This document shows, one piece after another, positions 18,725 to 28,024 of a stretch of DNA of 64,000 nucleotides. The notes under the pieces are model-generated. The model was not told the DNA's origin and searched no databases. It worked only from the letters and a program-made list of their open reading frames with translations. The translations under genes were made by a program, and so were the position numbers. Origin of the DNA: Anaerobiospirillum sp. NML120449 (GTDB taxonomy: Bacteria; Pseudomonadota; Gammaproteobacteria; Enterobacterales; Succinivibrionaceae); contig NZ_JALKIL010000024.1 in NCBI RefSeq assembly GCF_023051105.1, positions 1 to 64,000 on the forward strand, in the 5' to 3' direction. How positions within the stretch are numbered: position 1 is the first letter of the stretch; each line of letters opens with the position of its first letter.

Positions 18725-18985
18725 GCGCAGCCACACCAGCAATATCAGGCACGTCAGCAACAGCGGGCGCATCAGGCGCAGCAGGCACAGCTCTTTGCCG
18801 TAAGGACCATCTGACCTGCGCTCCAGCAGTGTTGTGATCATGGAGCATACAGTCAGTGCTGCCCTTTGGTGCCTGAACATAAGGTTGTACCTGCAGGTGT
18901 CTGAGTACGTCACTGCCTGGTGCCTGAGCATATCAGTACCTGCAGTTTGAGCCCTGAGAACAGAGTTTTGTGAGGAGAATGCCCT

Positions 18986-21900
18986 ATGGCTTTCAATCGT
19001 TTTGTTAATGCTTTGAATAAGGCAAAGACAGCTGCCACCTCGGCTGTGGCCGCTGCTGCGGACAAGGCTAAAGAAGCTGCTGAAATGGCAAAGGAAGCGG
19101 CCGAAAAAGCCCGAGAAACAGCCACTGCAGCAGCCGAAAAAGCCCGAGAAACAGCCACTGCTGCAGCCGAAAAAGCCAGAGAAACAGCCTCAGGCGCTGC
19201 TGACAGGGCAAGGGACAGCGCTGCAGTCAATGCCGATAAGGCCAGGGAATCTGCCCTGAGCTTTGTGGAAAGGGCCAGGGAAAAAGTAAGGGAGGCTGCC
19301 AGTGCCGCTGCCCAGAAGGCTCAGGATGCCGTTACTGATGTTTCCCGTGTCGTTACGGAACGTATTACCGGGGACTCTGAGCAGGCCCGTGCCGCTCAGG
19401 CTGAGATTGATGCCGGTCTTGCTGAGCTTAAGGCAGATATCAGCAATTCCTACAGGGCCCTTGACCGCATGGGTAATGAACAGATGATGTCCCTGTGGGC
19501 CCTTAATGATTTCTTTGATGTCTGCAAGGCTGTGCACAATATGCCTGACCTTTTGAGCGAGGCTTCATATGAGGCCCGCAAGGCAGCAGCTGCCGCAGCA
19601 GCACAGCATGCTGCCGCAGCCGCCCAGCAGGCAGACGCACACCAGGCAGCCTCTGCCGACTCTGCCAGGCCCGCCCATGTAGCCGCCTCCCAGGTTGCCC
19701 CAGGTGAGGTCGCCAGTACAGCTGATGGCGCAGCTGACAATACCGGTGCCGCCCCAGAAAGCGCTGCAGCTGGAACTGACAGTGCCGTACCTGTCGATGC
19801 TGCACCAGCAGCTGATGCTGCCCAGTCCGCGCATGATGGGGCACCGGCTCACAGCAGTGCCGTACCTGTCGATGCTGCACCAGCAGCTGCCCCGGCAGCC
19901 GATGCTGCCCAGTCCGCGCATGATGGGGCACCGGCTCACAGCAGTGCCGTACCTGCCGATGCTGCACCAGCAGCTGCCCCGGCACCGGCAGCTGCCCCGG
20001 CAGCTGATGCTGCCCAGTCCGCGCATGACGGGGCACCGGCTCACAGCAGTGCCGTACCAGCCGATGCTGCACCGGCAGCTGCCCCGGCACCGGCAGCTGC
20101 CCCGGCAGCTGATGCTGCCCAGTCTGCGCATGATGGGGCACCGGCTCACAGCAGTGCCGTACCAGCCGATGCTGCACCAGCAGCTGCCCCGGCACCAGCA
20201 GCTGCCCCGGCAGCTGATGCTGCCCAGTCCGCACATGATGGGGCACCGGCTCACAGCAGTGACGTACCTGTCAGTGAGGCTGGGAACGCTCAGACAGATG
20301 CGCCAGCAGCTGCTCAGCTGCAGGCCGGTGACGGCGCTGATGCCAGTGCTGCCGGCGCCGCAGCCAGCTCCGCTGATGGCGGCCAGGGCGCAGCAGGCGG
20401 TGCTGCCGGGGATGGGGCTGATTATGAGGACAGCCTGAATGTCAGGACCTTTACCCTTGATGATCTGCGCAACTCAGTGCGTCAGACTGCGCTGGTGGCT
20501 ACTGCTCTTGGCAATGATGCAGCAGCAGCTGCCGGTCTTGCCAATATTGCTCAGGCCTGTGGCAAGGCCAGGACAGGCAGGCATATTGAGCAGCTGCTCT
20601 TTGTTCGTGACATTGGCATGTGCGGTGCCCCGGGAATTGAGCATCTGTGCGGCGGTGCCGTGACAGTTCTGCTGTGTCTTAAGGTATCTTCATGGGGCCG
20701 CAAGGTAAGTGAGGATCTTGAGCTGTACAAAAATATTCTTGAGCGGGCCAGGGTTACTGCCATGGGCACAGCTTCAGCCTGTGATGAGGTCCATCAGATG
20801 TTCAGCAACATCAACGCCTCTTTTAAAGTGCTGGTCAGCATGCTCGAATCTCAGGTGGCTTCAGTCATGGGCTTTAAGGGTTATGCTGACTGGAGTGAAC
20901 TTCCTGAGCAGACCCGCGCCGACTTCAAGACAGCCGTGGTACTGGCCGGCTGCATTTATGACATGATGACTCTGCAGCTTATCTTAAGTGACAGCTCCAT
21001 TAATGAGACCCGCAGGATCAACGAGGTCAATAATACAGGCCTGTTCCAGTTCCGTGCTGATTATGAGGGAGCCCGCTCCTGTCTTGCCTCATCAGGCCTT
21101 GATGAGCGCCTTGCTGCCGCTGCCGCTGCATCTTCGTCAGCAGGCACTGTATCCCTGCGCACCTCCCGTGATCAGCTGATTACCGCAGGTATGCGCATTA
21201 AGTCAGCCTTTGATGAAACTGCAGCCGCCCTTTGTGCCCTTGGTCGTGCTGAACTGGATGCAATGATAAAAACTGCCCGGTTATATCCGCTGGTTACAGA
21301 TTTTCTCAGGGATACAGGTCTCAGGGCAAAAGCCAGACGCTCAGAGACAATTAATGACATATATAAGTCCATGAATCTTGATAAGGCCATTTGCGTAGGC
21401 ACTGTTGGTCTTAATGTGATACACAGGTTCCAGGGATCTGACATTAAGGACAAGGGCGAATTTGGCAGAATGATCAGTGATGTGATCGACTTTTACAGCA
21501 ATGGTTATGAGGGCAGACTGGCCGCCTGCGGTGCTTCAGGGGTGGGCTATAAGGACTTTACCAGCCGCAGCAGCTCCTGGCTCTCTTCCTTTAAACGTGG
21601 CGACAGCTCTGAGCGCGCCGCCTGGCAGATGGTTGCAGGCTCTGGTCTTACCATCCAGGATCTGGCCGGAGATCACTGGAAAACAGCCATGAGAGCTGCT
21701 CTTCTGCCTGAGGAATTTGCCCTTAGAGGAGAAGATCCGGCCCAGGTTCTATTTAATGAAACCCGTTTTATCTGTGATCTTTTTGCAGAAGTCAGAAACA
21801 TTGCGGCAATGCACCATGAGTCCCTTATGACTGCTCTTGAAGAGTACGAACAGGAGCTGAGCTCCTTTACTGAAGAGCTTGAGAAACTCCGTACTGAATT

Positions 21901-22171
21901 GAGCTCATCTGATGGAGCCATTGAGGAGACTGACAGTGATAACCTTTCAAGCAGATTCAGATCCATTGTGATGGATGCTGCCAGAGTTGACAATGTCTGC
22001 GCTGCAGCCATTGTTGAGGACTTCGGATCGTCTGAGGGTGTTGTGTTCAACTATCGTTCTTTGTATCACAACATGGCGGTTGACTGGAGTTATGGTGAAC
22101 CCGAGCACCTTAACAGCAGTTATGGAAAATACCATGCCAGAATTGCTGCTTACAGAGATGATTATATTTAG
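18986..22171 (+). CDS. Large glycine-zipper-family relative with LEA-like and 35-aa Ala/Pro repeats
   Basis: The 1061-aa product has four parts. Residues 25-115 are 11-residue repeats of AEKARETATAA type, as in group 3 LEA proteins and amphipathic lipid-binding helices. Residues 150-190 hold a block (RALDRMGNEQMMSLWALNDFFDV) also found in the 665- and 350-aa proteins. Residues 265-430 contain five repeats starting SAHDGAPAHSS, most 35 residues long. From about 490 on there is a helical domain with the family module (YADWSELPEQTRADFKTAVV, then LILSDSSINETRRINEV). It follows HNH-A by 261 bp with a GAGGAG site. The next gene starts 14 bp after its stop, so the two form an operon. The function is unknown; a structural or membrane-associated partner of HNH-A is my inference. 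Confidence 0.75.
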   Translation: MAFNRFVNALNKAKTAATSAVAAAADKAKEAAEMAKEAAEKARETATAAAEKARETATAAAEKARETASGAADRARDSAAVNADKARESALSFVERAREKVREAASAAAQKAQDAVTDVSRVVTERITGDSEQARAAQAEIDAGLAELKADISNSYRALDRMGNEQMMSLWALNDFFDVCKAVHNMPDLLSEASYEARKAAAAAAAQHAAAAAQQADAHQAASADSARPAHVAASQVAPGEVASTADGAADNTGAAPESAAAGTDSAVPVDAAPAADAAQSAHDGAPAHSSAVPVDAAPAAAPAADAAQSAHDGAPAHSSAVPADAAPAAAPAPAAAPAADAAQSAHDGAPAHSSAVPADAAPAAAPAPAAAPAADAAQSAHDGAPAHSSAVPADAAPAAAPAPAAAPAADAAQSAHDGAPAHSSDVPVSEAGNAQTDAPAAAQLQAGDGADASAAGAAASSADGGQGAAGGAAGDGADYEDSLNVRTFTLDDLRNSVRQTALVATALGNDAAAAAGLANIAQACGKARTGRHIEQLLFVRDIGMCGAPGIEHLCGGAVTVLLCLKVSSWGRKVSEDLELYKNILERARVTAMGTASACDEVHQMFSNINASFKVLVSMLESQVASVMGFKGYADWSELPEQTRADFKTAVVLAGCIYDMMTLQLILSDSSINETRRINEVNNTGLFQFRADYEGARSCLASSGLDERLAAAAAASSSAGTVSLRTSRDQLITAGMRIKSAFDETAAALCALGRAELDAMIKTARLYPLVTDFLRDTGLRAKARRSETINDIYKSMNLDKAICVGTVGLNVIHRFQGSDIKDKGEFGRMISDVIDFYSNGYEGRLAACGASGVGYKDFTSRSSSWLSSFKRGDSSERAAWQMVAGSGLTIQDLAGDHWKTAMRAALLPEEFALRGEDPAQVLFNETRFICDLFAEVRNIAAMHHESLMTALEEYEQELSSFTEELEKLRTELSSSDGAIEETDSDNLSSRFRSIVMDAARVDNVCAAAIVEDFGSSEGVVFNYRSLYHNMAVDWSYGEPEHLNSSYGKYHARIAAYRDDYI

Positions 22172-22185
22172 AAGGAGATCTGTTT

Positions 22186-24114
22186 ATGCCTGTACCAATA
22201 CTTCTGGGCGTTGGCCTGCTGACAGCTCTTGCCGGAACAGCTGCAGCCATCAAAGATGCCGAAGAAAAGAAACAGAAAGCCCGCGAAATATGTGAAGTTA
22301 TCAAACAGAAGGAGGATGAGCTGCAGAGTGCTCTGAAAACTTCGGGGCGTAACTGCAGCATTGCCTATGAAAAACTTATGGCCAGCCGCCGCGCCGTTGA
22401 GCGTAACAAGAGCACTTTTGATGAGCTCTTCGTTATGATTCACAATCCTCCTGAGTATGAGGAGTTCTTTCCCAGTGAATTTACTGCCGACAAGGAGCTC
22501 GAAGCAATGCTCAGAAAGCTCTTTAATCGCGATGCTGCCAGTAAGATAAACAGAAATACTTATGCACAGTCGACCCTGGCCGGAGCTGCCGCTGCAGGTG
22601 TTTCCGGAGCCGGTGCAGCCATTGCCGGACTGAGTACGGTCGCATCGGTATGTACCGCTGCCGGAGCAGGTATGCTGGTTTTTGGTGTGGTTGAGAATTT
22701 AAAGGCACGTGACAGCCTTGAGGCAGCTGTCAGGGCAAGTAATCAAACTGCTGAGCTCATTAAGAAAGGCAACAAAATCATCACCCACATGAACAATCTG
22801 ACTGCGGGTTTTACCAATTATGCCAGCGCCATGGATGAGACCTCCTTAATCATGGCTGATGTGCTGGTACATATGGGCCGCGCTATCGGCAAGCGCACTG
22901 ACAGGCATGCTGCGGGTGATCAGAAACCGCACTGGGATGACTTCAGCGATCATCAGAAGACCATTATCATTGCCGCCATGCTGCTCATGGGCCTGTCCTG
23001 GTATCTGTACACAGTTGATGTGGCTGTGGTTGATGATGATGAGCGCATAAAGCTGAACACCATGCAGATTGACAAGTCGCTGAGGAGGAAGAAAAAGGTT
23101 GACAGTCTCCTCAACAGGATCAATCTCAAGAAAGTGTTCAAAATGGACCGCAGCTATGAGAAAAAGCGCGATCGTTATATCAGGGCATCTGAGGATCTGG
23201 GCCTTTACAAAAGTGAGCTTGAAGATGCACTGCGTCGCGCACTGGACAGACTTTCAGAGACGGCTGAAACTCAGCTCTATACTCTGTACCGTCTTGAAGG
23301 CCTGGCAGAGGTTCTGGAAACTCTTGGCCATCCTGAGGATATTGATCTCTTTGATTTTGGCAGGGGACCGGTTCATATTCTGGGCGGTGTCGATCTCGAA
23401 GAGCTCTCACAGAGAGCTCGCAGCCTTAAGGATCATATGGATGATCTTGGTAAAGAGCTTTATCAGAGGCGTCAGAGTGTCGATGATGGTGAGGGCGGTA
23501 ACTGTTCTGAGCTGGTTGCGTTTAACAGTGTCAAGTACGGCTTCATTGGATGGAAGGCTGATGTATGCGCATCAGGCACAGCGGGCAATGTCCTTGCCTC
23601 CCATGATCGCCTGGTATCTGCACAGGTAGATGATATTGCTCCTGATACTGCTGGAAATATACCGGGATCAGGCTGCCAGATGCTCCTTGAACGTACTGTT
23701 GATGCCGATGGCAAATGGTATTTTCTCCAGAACCGTGACAACAGGAGTACTTATGATGCCATGATCAGTCACTGCAAGGAGATAGCAGCTGTTGCCCGTC
23801 GCCACAAAAATAAAGTGAGCAATGTGGAATCAAAGTTATCTGATGCCATATATGAGGCCATAGGCATACTGTATGATGACTTTGATGGCAATATCTGGGA
23901 CTGCCTTAACGACAGTCAGCGCCGCACAGTGCGCTACGCCGTGCTGCTGGCCGGTTTTTGCTACACCCTGTGCCGCCTGCCACTGCTTGTTGATCTGGAT
24001 GACGATGATGCAGGCCTGCCGGTCAAGACCATCAACTACAAACAGCTGTATCTGGAGGAGAGGGCCTATGAACACCTGCTGCGCTCCTTCAGTACCGTCC
24101 CCGGCCATATCTGA
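22186..24114 (+). CDS. Glycine-zipper/coiled-coil family protein of 642 aa
   Basis: It begins MPVPILLGVGLLTALAGTAA, the N-terminal signature shared with the 665- and 350-aa proteins (MPVPLILG, MPLPLIVG). A charged coiled coil (EEKKQKAREICEVIKQKEDE) follows, then an Ala/Gly-rich hydrophobic stretch (about 124-170, AGAAAAGVSGAGAAIAGLS). The family's C-terminal module occurs twice: PHWDDFSDHQKTIIIAAMLL at about 245-264 and IWDCLNDSQRRTVRYAVLLA near 568-587, each followed by YTVDV- or CRLPL-type helices and an acidic turn. The region between is charged coiled coil. The start is certain: a strong AGAAGGAGA site 14 bp after the previous stop shows translational coupling. It is a likely membrane-associated partner of HNH-A. 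Confidence 0.8.
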   Translation: MPVPILLGVGLLTALAGTAAAIKDAEEKKQKAREICEVIKQKEDELQSALKTSGRNCSIAYEKLMASRRAVERNKSTFDELFVMIHNPPEYEEFFPSEFTADKELEAMLRKLFNRDAASKINRNTYAQSTLAGAAAAGVSGAGAAIAGLSTVASVCTAAGAGMLVFGVVENLKARDSLEAAVRASNQTAELIKKGNKIITHMNNLTAGFTNYASAMDETSLIMADVLVHMGRAIGKRTDRHAAGDQKPHWDDFSDHQKTIIIAAMLLMGLSWYLYTVDVAVVDDDERIKLNTMQIDKSLRRKKKVDSLLNRINLKKVFKMDRSYEKKRDRYIRASEDLGLYKSELEDALRRALDRLSETAETQLYTLYRLEGLAEVLETLGHPEDIDLFDFGRGPVHILGGVDLEELSQRARSLKDHMDDLGKELYQRRQSVDDGEGGNCSELVAFNSVKYGFIGWKADVCASGTAGNVLASHDRLVSAQVDDIAPDTAGNIPGSGCQMLLERTVDADGKWYFLQNRDNRSTYDAMISHCKEIAAVARRHKNKVSNVESKLSDAIYEAIGILYDDFDGNIWDCLNDSQRRTVRYAVLLAGFCYTLCRLPLLVDLDDDDAGLPVKTINYKQLYLEERAYEHLLRSFSTVPGHI

Positions 24115-24176
24115 TCCCCGCATGGAGGCTATCTGACATGTCAGGGCCCGGGGCAGGGCAGTGCGGGGCCGTCCCG

Positions 24177-24304
24177 GGCGCCGGCCTTGCCCGGCGTTCG
24201 CCTTGCCCGGCCTCCTCCATGCCTGGCGTTCGCCATGCCCGGCCTCCGCCATGCCCGGCGTTCGCCATGCCTGGCCTCCGCCATGCCCGGCGTCGGCCTG
24301 AGCC
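24177..24304. repeat. Tandem array of a 16-bp unit, about eight copies
   Basis: Units alternate between GGCGTTCGCCATGCCC and GGCCTCCGCCATGCCC (starts 24177, 24193, 24209 and so on to 24289), so the higher-order period is 32 bp. The array lies right after the 642-aa gene and before its terminator. Confidence 0.9.
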
Positions 24305-24348
24305 TGCGTTCGTTCCACACCTGGTGTACAGGGGAGCAACCATTGATT

Positions 24349-24393
24349 AAAAGACCGTATGCTGCGGATATCATCCGCAACAGCGGTCTTTTT
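24349..24393 (+). terminator. Strong intrinsic terminator closing the first HNH module
   Basis: AAAAGACCG pairs with CGGTCTTTTT, with an inner TGCGGAT/ATCCGCA stem. It lies 235 bp after the 642-aa gene and ends the 18986-24114 operon. Confidence 0.9.
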
Positions 24394-26276
24394 GCGTTTA
24401 CGGGCCCCATGCTGCACTCCTGAAGCCATAGAAGAACACCGCCGCCACACAGCCCCATTAATGACGCACAGCATGCCGCCATAAGCAGCAGCCGGCCGTT
24501 CCGCCTGCTGTATGCGCAGGAGAACCTGGTTACAGCCATGCACTGTGGGAATGAAGTACAGGTGAGCGGCCTGTCAGGCAGTACCCGGCCCTTACTGAGC
24601 AAAGACCTGGGGATGCTCAGCATGGGCACCGCTGCCAGGCACAGTGGGGATGATTCACTGATCGAGCAAGGTCGGGCCGGGACAGTAACAGCGACGTGAG
24701 TCTGATCCCCGGGCAGTGGCGGCTGGACAGAGATGGCCGGGCACAGCGATGATGAGCCAGTGGTAAAGCAAGGGTGGGCAGCTACAGCAAAGCACAGCGG
24801 GGATGAGTTACATGTTGAGCCAGGTAAGGCCGGAACAACCAGGCCTGGTAATGAGGATGAGCCACAGGGTGGGGCGGCCTGGCATTAGCAGCCAGGAAAA
24901 TTCATGATGTGCACCGGCCAGGTCGGGCAGGGGAGTGGACGGGCAGGGAGTGGTCGGGCAGGGAGTGGTCGGGTTGCCGGGCACGGTCAGGGGATGATTG
25001 CAATACTTGCATTGGTTGTAGTTGATATGTGGAAAGTGCAGTTGAGGTGCTGATCTTTTATTGGTCATTTTGATGCGTAAAATGCTGGGAGATACAGGCA
25101 GGGGCACTGTTATTGGGCGTGATATTTAAGATATTTTTACACTTTATTTACATACCTGGGGAAAACCTGGGAACTTTGAAAAAGTGTGATCTTTATCACA
25201 ATTTAATGGAGGTCAATGCTGTATCTTGTGTTCATCAAATTCTGTCTTACATATCAGTATTTCTGTATGTGTAAGCGTTTACAGCGGCGCCCCATGTTCC
25301 ATGTCAACACAACAGCAAAGGCGCCCGGGCTGATGGACAGTTCTGCCCTGCCCATCCTGTCTGATGACCTTGATCAGCCTCTGTGCACTCAGGTTCAGGC
25401 GTGTACCTGAGGGGGCTTTGCAGGGTCGAACCTTTCTTAAAGGAATTAATTCTGACCTGGCGGGGCGTGCCGCCGGTAAAGATAACTGTGCAATATGAAG
25501 AGAATCAGCCGTCTGCTCGACAAACCTGCCCAGATCACCACCTTTTGTCTTGACAGAGTACGTAACTCTCTGAGTGCTGGCATGGCCTGCGAGCATGTTA
25601 TGCAGGAATACAATGACAGCCTGTCACTTTATGCTCCTCAAAGCATGAATTCCGTCGACTGCAGCCTGTGCAGCCAGCCTTTATCCTCAGAACTCCATAC
25701 CTCTGCCGCATCCTCTCTGTCTCAGGTCAAGGCCGCCGCTGCAGCCGGCGCAATGGACACCACTTCCAACGGCGCAATGGCCACCGTTGCCACAGCTGGC
25801 GCTGCTGCTGGCGCTACTGCTGGCGCTCAAGACCGCCCTGGCCGCCCTGGCCGCCGCCGCCCTTGCTCTGCGGCCGGGCCGCGCCGCGCGCTGCGGTCGC
25901 GCGGTCTGGGCACCGTGCTCAGCTTTTAATCTTTACGTGCTGCCGGTTACACGCCATTTCCGGCAGCACCTGCAGCCTGGCAAGTCTCAGGCTGAGGCGT
26001 ACGGCTTCCGGCTGAAGCCGTACTAAGGCCATGGGCGCTGTTCTGCTCACGCCTGCAGAGCACAGCCTGTGGCCGGCCGCCCATTCATCACGCCCGAATG
26101 AGCGGATGTGGGGCGGGCGCTTCCGGCTGGAGCGCCGGCCCTGTATGTGCTTTCAGTGCTGTCCCTGATCACGCTGTCCCGGGGAAGCATGGAATTTTCC
26201 TGTCTGACTGGCAGCAGCGCCATGGGCAGCTGCCTCCGCTGTTTTTTCTTTTACATGCTTTGAGGTATGAGTGACC
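24394..26276. other. 1.9-kb stretch between the two HNH modules
   Basis: No gene is recognised. A short GGGAGTGGTCGGGCA repeat occurs at about 24930-24975, and an AT-rich segment at 25080-25240 could hold a promoter for the second module. An open frame of 144 codons at 25495-25929 has a plausible first 90 residues but turns into Ala-rich and then Arg/Pro-rich random sequence and lacks a clear ribosome-binding site; I would not call it a gene without expression data. Confidence 0.35.
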
Positions 26277-27827
26277 ATGTCACAGAGTTTTTTAAGCCGT
26301 ATTGACGATGATTTTGATCCTGATGGCAATGTCTACGACAGTCTGTTTGTTCAGTACGAAAAGGTAGTGGTACAGAGCCTGATTACCTCATTTGGCCTTG
26401 ATTTTATTGTTCGTGACCAGCATGGCGGCGATGTCGACACTATTCACAATGTCCGTCAGATCGGCAAAGACAGGGACATGACCTATAAAAATCAGGACAA
26501 TGCCGCTGCCTGGAATGCCCATGGCAAGTATGACAGCCGTGAATACCACTCCCACAGATCCTATATCGAGACCAACAGAGAGGTCTCACGCAGCAAAAAG
26601 GCCGGCACTCTGGTAGACGGCTATACAGGTGAGCGTATTGGCCCGCTTGATAAAAGCGATCTGGACCACATCATCGCAGCCAAGGAAATTCATGATGATC
26701 CCGGCCGCGTGCTCTCGGGCCTCAATGGCGCCGATCTGGCCAACAGCCCTGACAATCTTACTGCTACCAGTCCCCGTACCAACAGAACCAAGAAAGCTGA
26801 TTCCATGGATACCTTTCTTGAGAAGTATGGCGATGAGTACACCCAGGAGCAGAAGGACAATATGCGCCGTAAGGACAGGCAGGCTCGTGAGCAGTATGAA
26901 GCCACGCTGGCTTCAGCTTATTACACCAGCCCGGCCTTTTTCCGCGACAGTGCCGCCGCAGCCTGTAAAACAGGTGCGCTGATGGGACTGCGTCAGGCGC
27001 TGGGCCTTGTGTTCTCAGAGATGTGGTTTGCAGTAAGAGACAGAATCAGAGCCCGCTCCAGCCGCTCAGAATCGCTCTTTCGTGCCATTGGTGAGGGCTT
27101 GAAAGATGGCTATGCCAACGCTCAGCGCCGTTACCGTGAGGTTATGAGGACATTTGTCGACGGCGCCATTTCAGGTGTGCTCTCTTCTGTTACTACCACT
27201 TTGTGCAACATTTTCTTTACTACGGCCAAAAACTTTATCCGCATTATCCGCCAGACCTGGGCCTCTCTGGTTGAGGCTGCCCGCATTGTATTTTTCAATC
27301 CTGACTGTCTGCCTTTTGGCGAGCGTATGCGTGCTGCTGCCAAGGTTATCGCTGCCGGCGCCTCTGTTGTGGTTGGCACCATGGCAGGCGAAATGATCAG
27401 TGCCACAGGCATTGGCTCCATCCCTGTTGTGGGCGAGATTGTCTCCACCTTCTGCAGCACTCTGGTTACCGGCATCATGTGCTGTTCGCTGCTGTATTTC
27501 CTCGATCGCAACGCCATTATCAATGGCCTGGTACGTCTGCTCAACAGCATCTCTCCAGTTGGAGAACTTATCGAATGGTTCCGTGAGCAGAGCCGTCTGC
27601 TCAGTCTGTACAGTGCTCAGCTCATGCAGATTGATCTGGAGCGCTTTGAGCAGGAGACCGCAGCCTTTAACGGATATGTTCTGGATCTTGAAAAGGCCGG
27701 CAGCCAGCGTGAGCTCCATCAGGTACTGACACGTATGCAAAAAGATCTTGGTCTTAACAAGCCTTACAGGCACGAGACCTTTGATGAGTTTATGAAGGAC
27801 GATGACGCCGTGCTGGTATTTGAATAG
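26277..27827 (+). CDS. HNH-type nuclease-like protein with hydrophobic C-terminal half (HNH-B)
   Basis: The 516-aa paralog of HNH-A is collinear with it through the first 190 residues: LITSFGLDFIVRDQHGGDVD, DLDH at 128-131, AAKEIHDD at 134-141, ANSPDNL at 155-161 and RTNRTKKADSM at 167-177. This collinearity fixes the ATG at 26277 rather than an in-frame GTG six bases earlier. The C-terminal half has the same helices (FVDGAISGVLSSVTTTLCNI; IGSIPVVGEIVSTFCST), ending in a charged tail. The core fits the HNH/DUF1524 style, while the hydrophobic half suggests membrane association. A T-rich leader (TTTTACATGCTTT) just upstream resembles that of HNH-A (TTTTACGTGCTTT). It is followed by two glycine-zipper proteins. 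Nuclease activity is inferred. Confidence 0.75.
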   Translation: MSQSFLSRIDDDFDPDGNVYDSLFVQYEKVVVQSLITSFGLDFIVRDQHGGDVDTIHNVRQIGKDRDMTYKNQDNAAAWNAHGKYDSREYHSHRSYIETNREVSRSKKAGTLVDGYTGERIGPLDKSDLDHIIAAKEIHDDPGRVLSGLNGADLANSPDNLTATSPRTNRTKKADSMDTFLEKYGDEYTQEQKDNMRRKDRQAREQYEATLASAYYTSPAFFRDSAAAACKTGALMGLRQALGLVFSEMWFAVRDRIRARSSRSESLFRAIGEGLKDGYANAQRRYREVMRTFVDGAISGVLSSVTTTLCNIFFTTAKNFIRIIRQTWASLVEAARIVFFNPDCLPFGERMRAAAKVIAAGASVVVGTMAGEMISATGIGSIPVVGEIVSTFCSTLVTGIMCCSLLYFLDRNAIINGLVRLLNSISPVGELIEWFREQSRLLSLYSAQLMQIDLERFEQETAAFNGYVLDLEKAGSQRELHQVLTRMQKDLGLNKPYRHETFDEFMKDDDAVLVFE

Positions 27828-27877
27828 TCGTGGCTGTCCTGGCCACTGGACTGCCATGGGCAGTCAAGTGGTCCCTG

Positions 27878-27902
27878 GCAGCCTGCCATACCGGCAGGCT
27901 GC
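27878..27902. other. Perfect stem-loop after HNH-B
   Basis: GCAGCCTGCC and GGCAGGCTGC form a perfect 10-bp stem with a 5-nt loop 50 bp past the HNH-B stop. No T-run follows on either strand, so it may be an mRNA-stabilising or attenuating hairpin rather than a terminator. Confidence 0.6.
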
Positions 27903-28024
27903 TGCAGTAAGCAGCGGTCGTAAGGGCTGTTGCACTTTGTGATTATTTGGGCGTCCGGCCTTCTGGCCGGAGCGTATCCTGGCCTGCAGGTCAGGTTTCA
28001 GTTTTATTGAATGGAGTTTTTCTT

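Noticed and set aside
19503..20254. Long minus-strand ORFs opposite the Ala/Pro repeats
   Set aside because: They are produced by the GC-rich repeated coding sequence of the plus-strand gene and consist of the same short motifs over and over.
25495..25929. 144-codon ORF between the two HNH modules
   Set aside because: No convincing ribosome-binding site, and the last third reads as Ala-rich then Arg/Pro-rich random sequence. Kept only as a remark in the gap entry.
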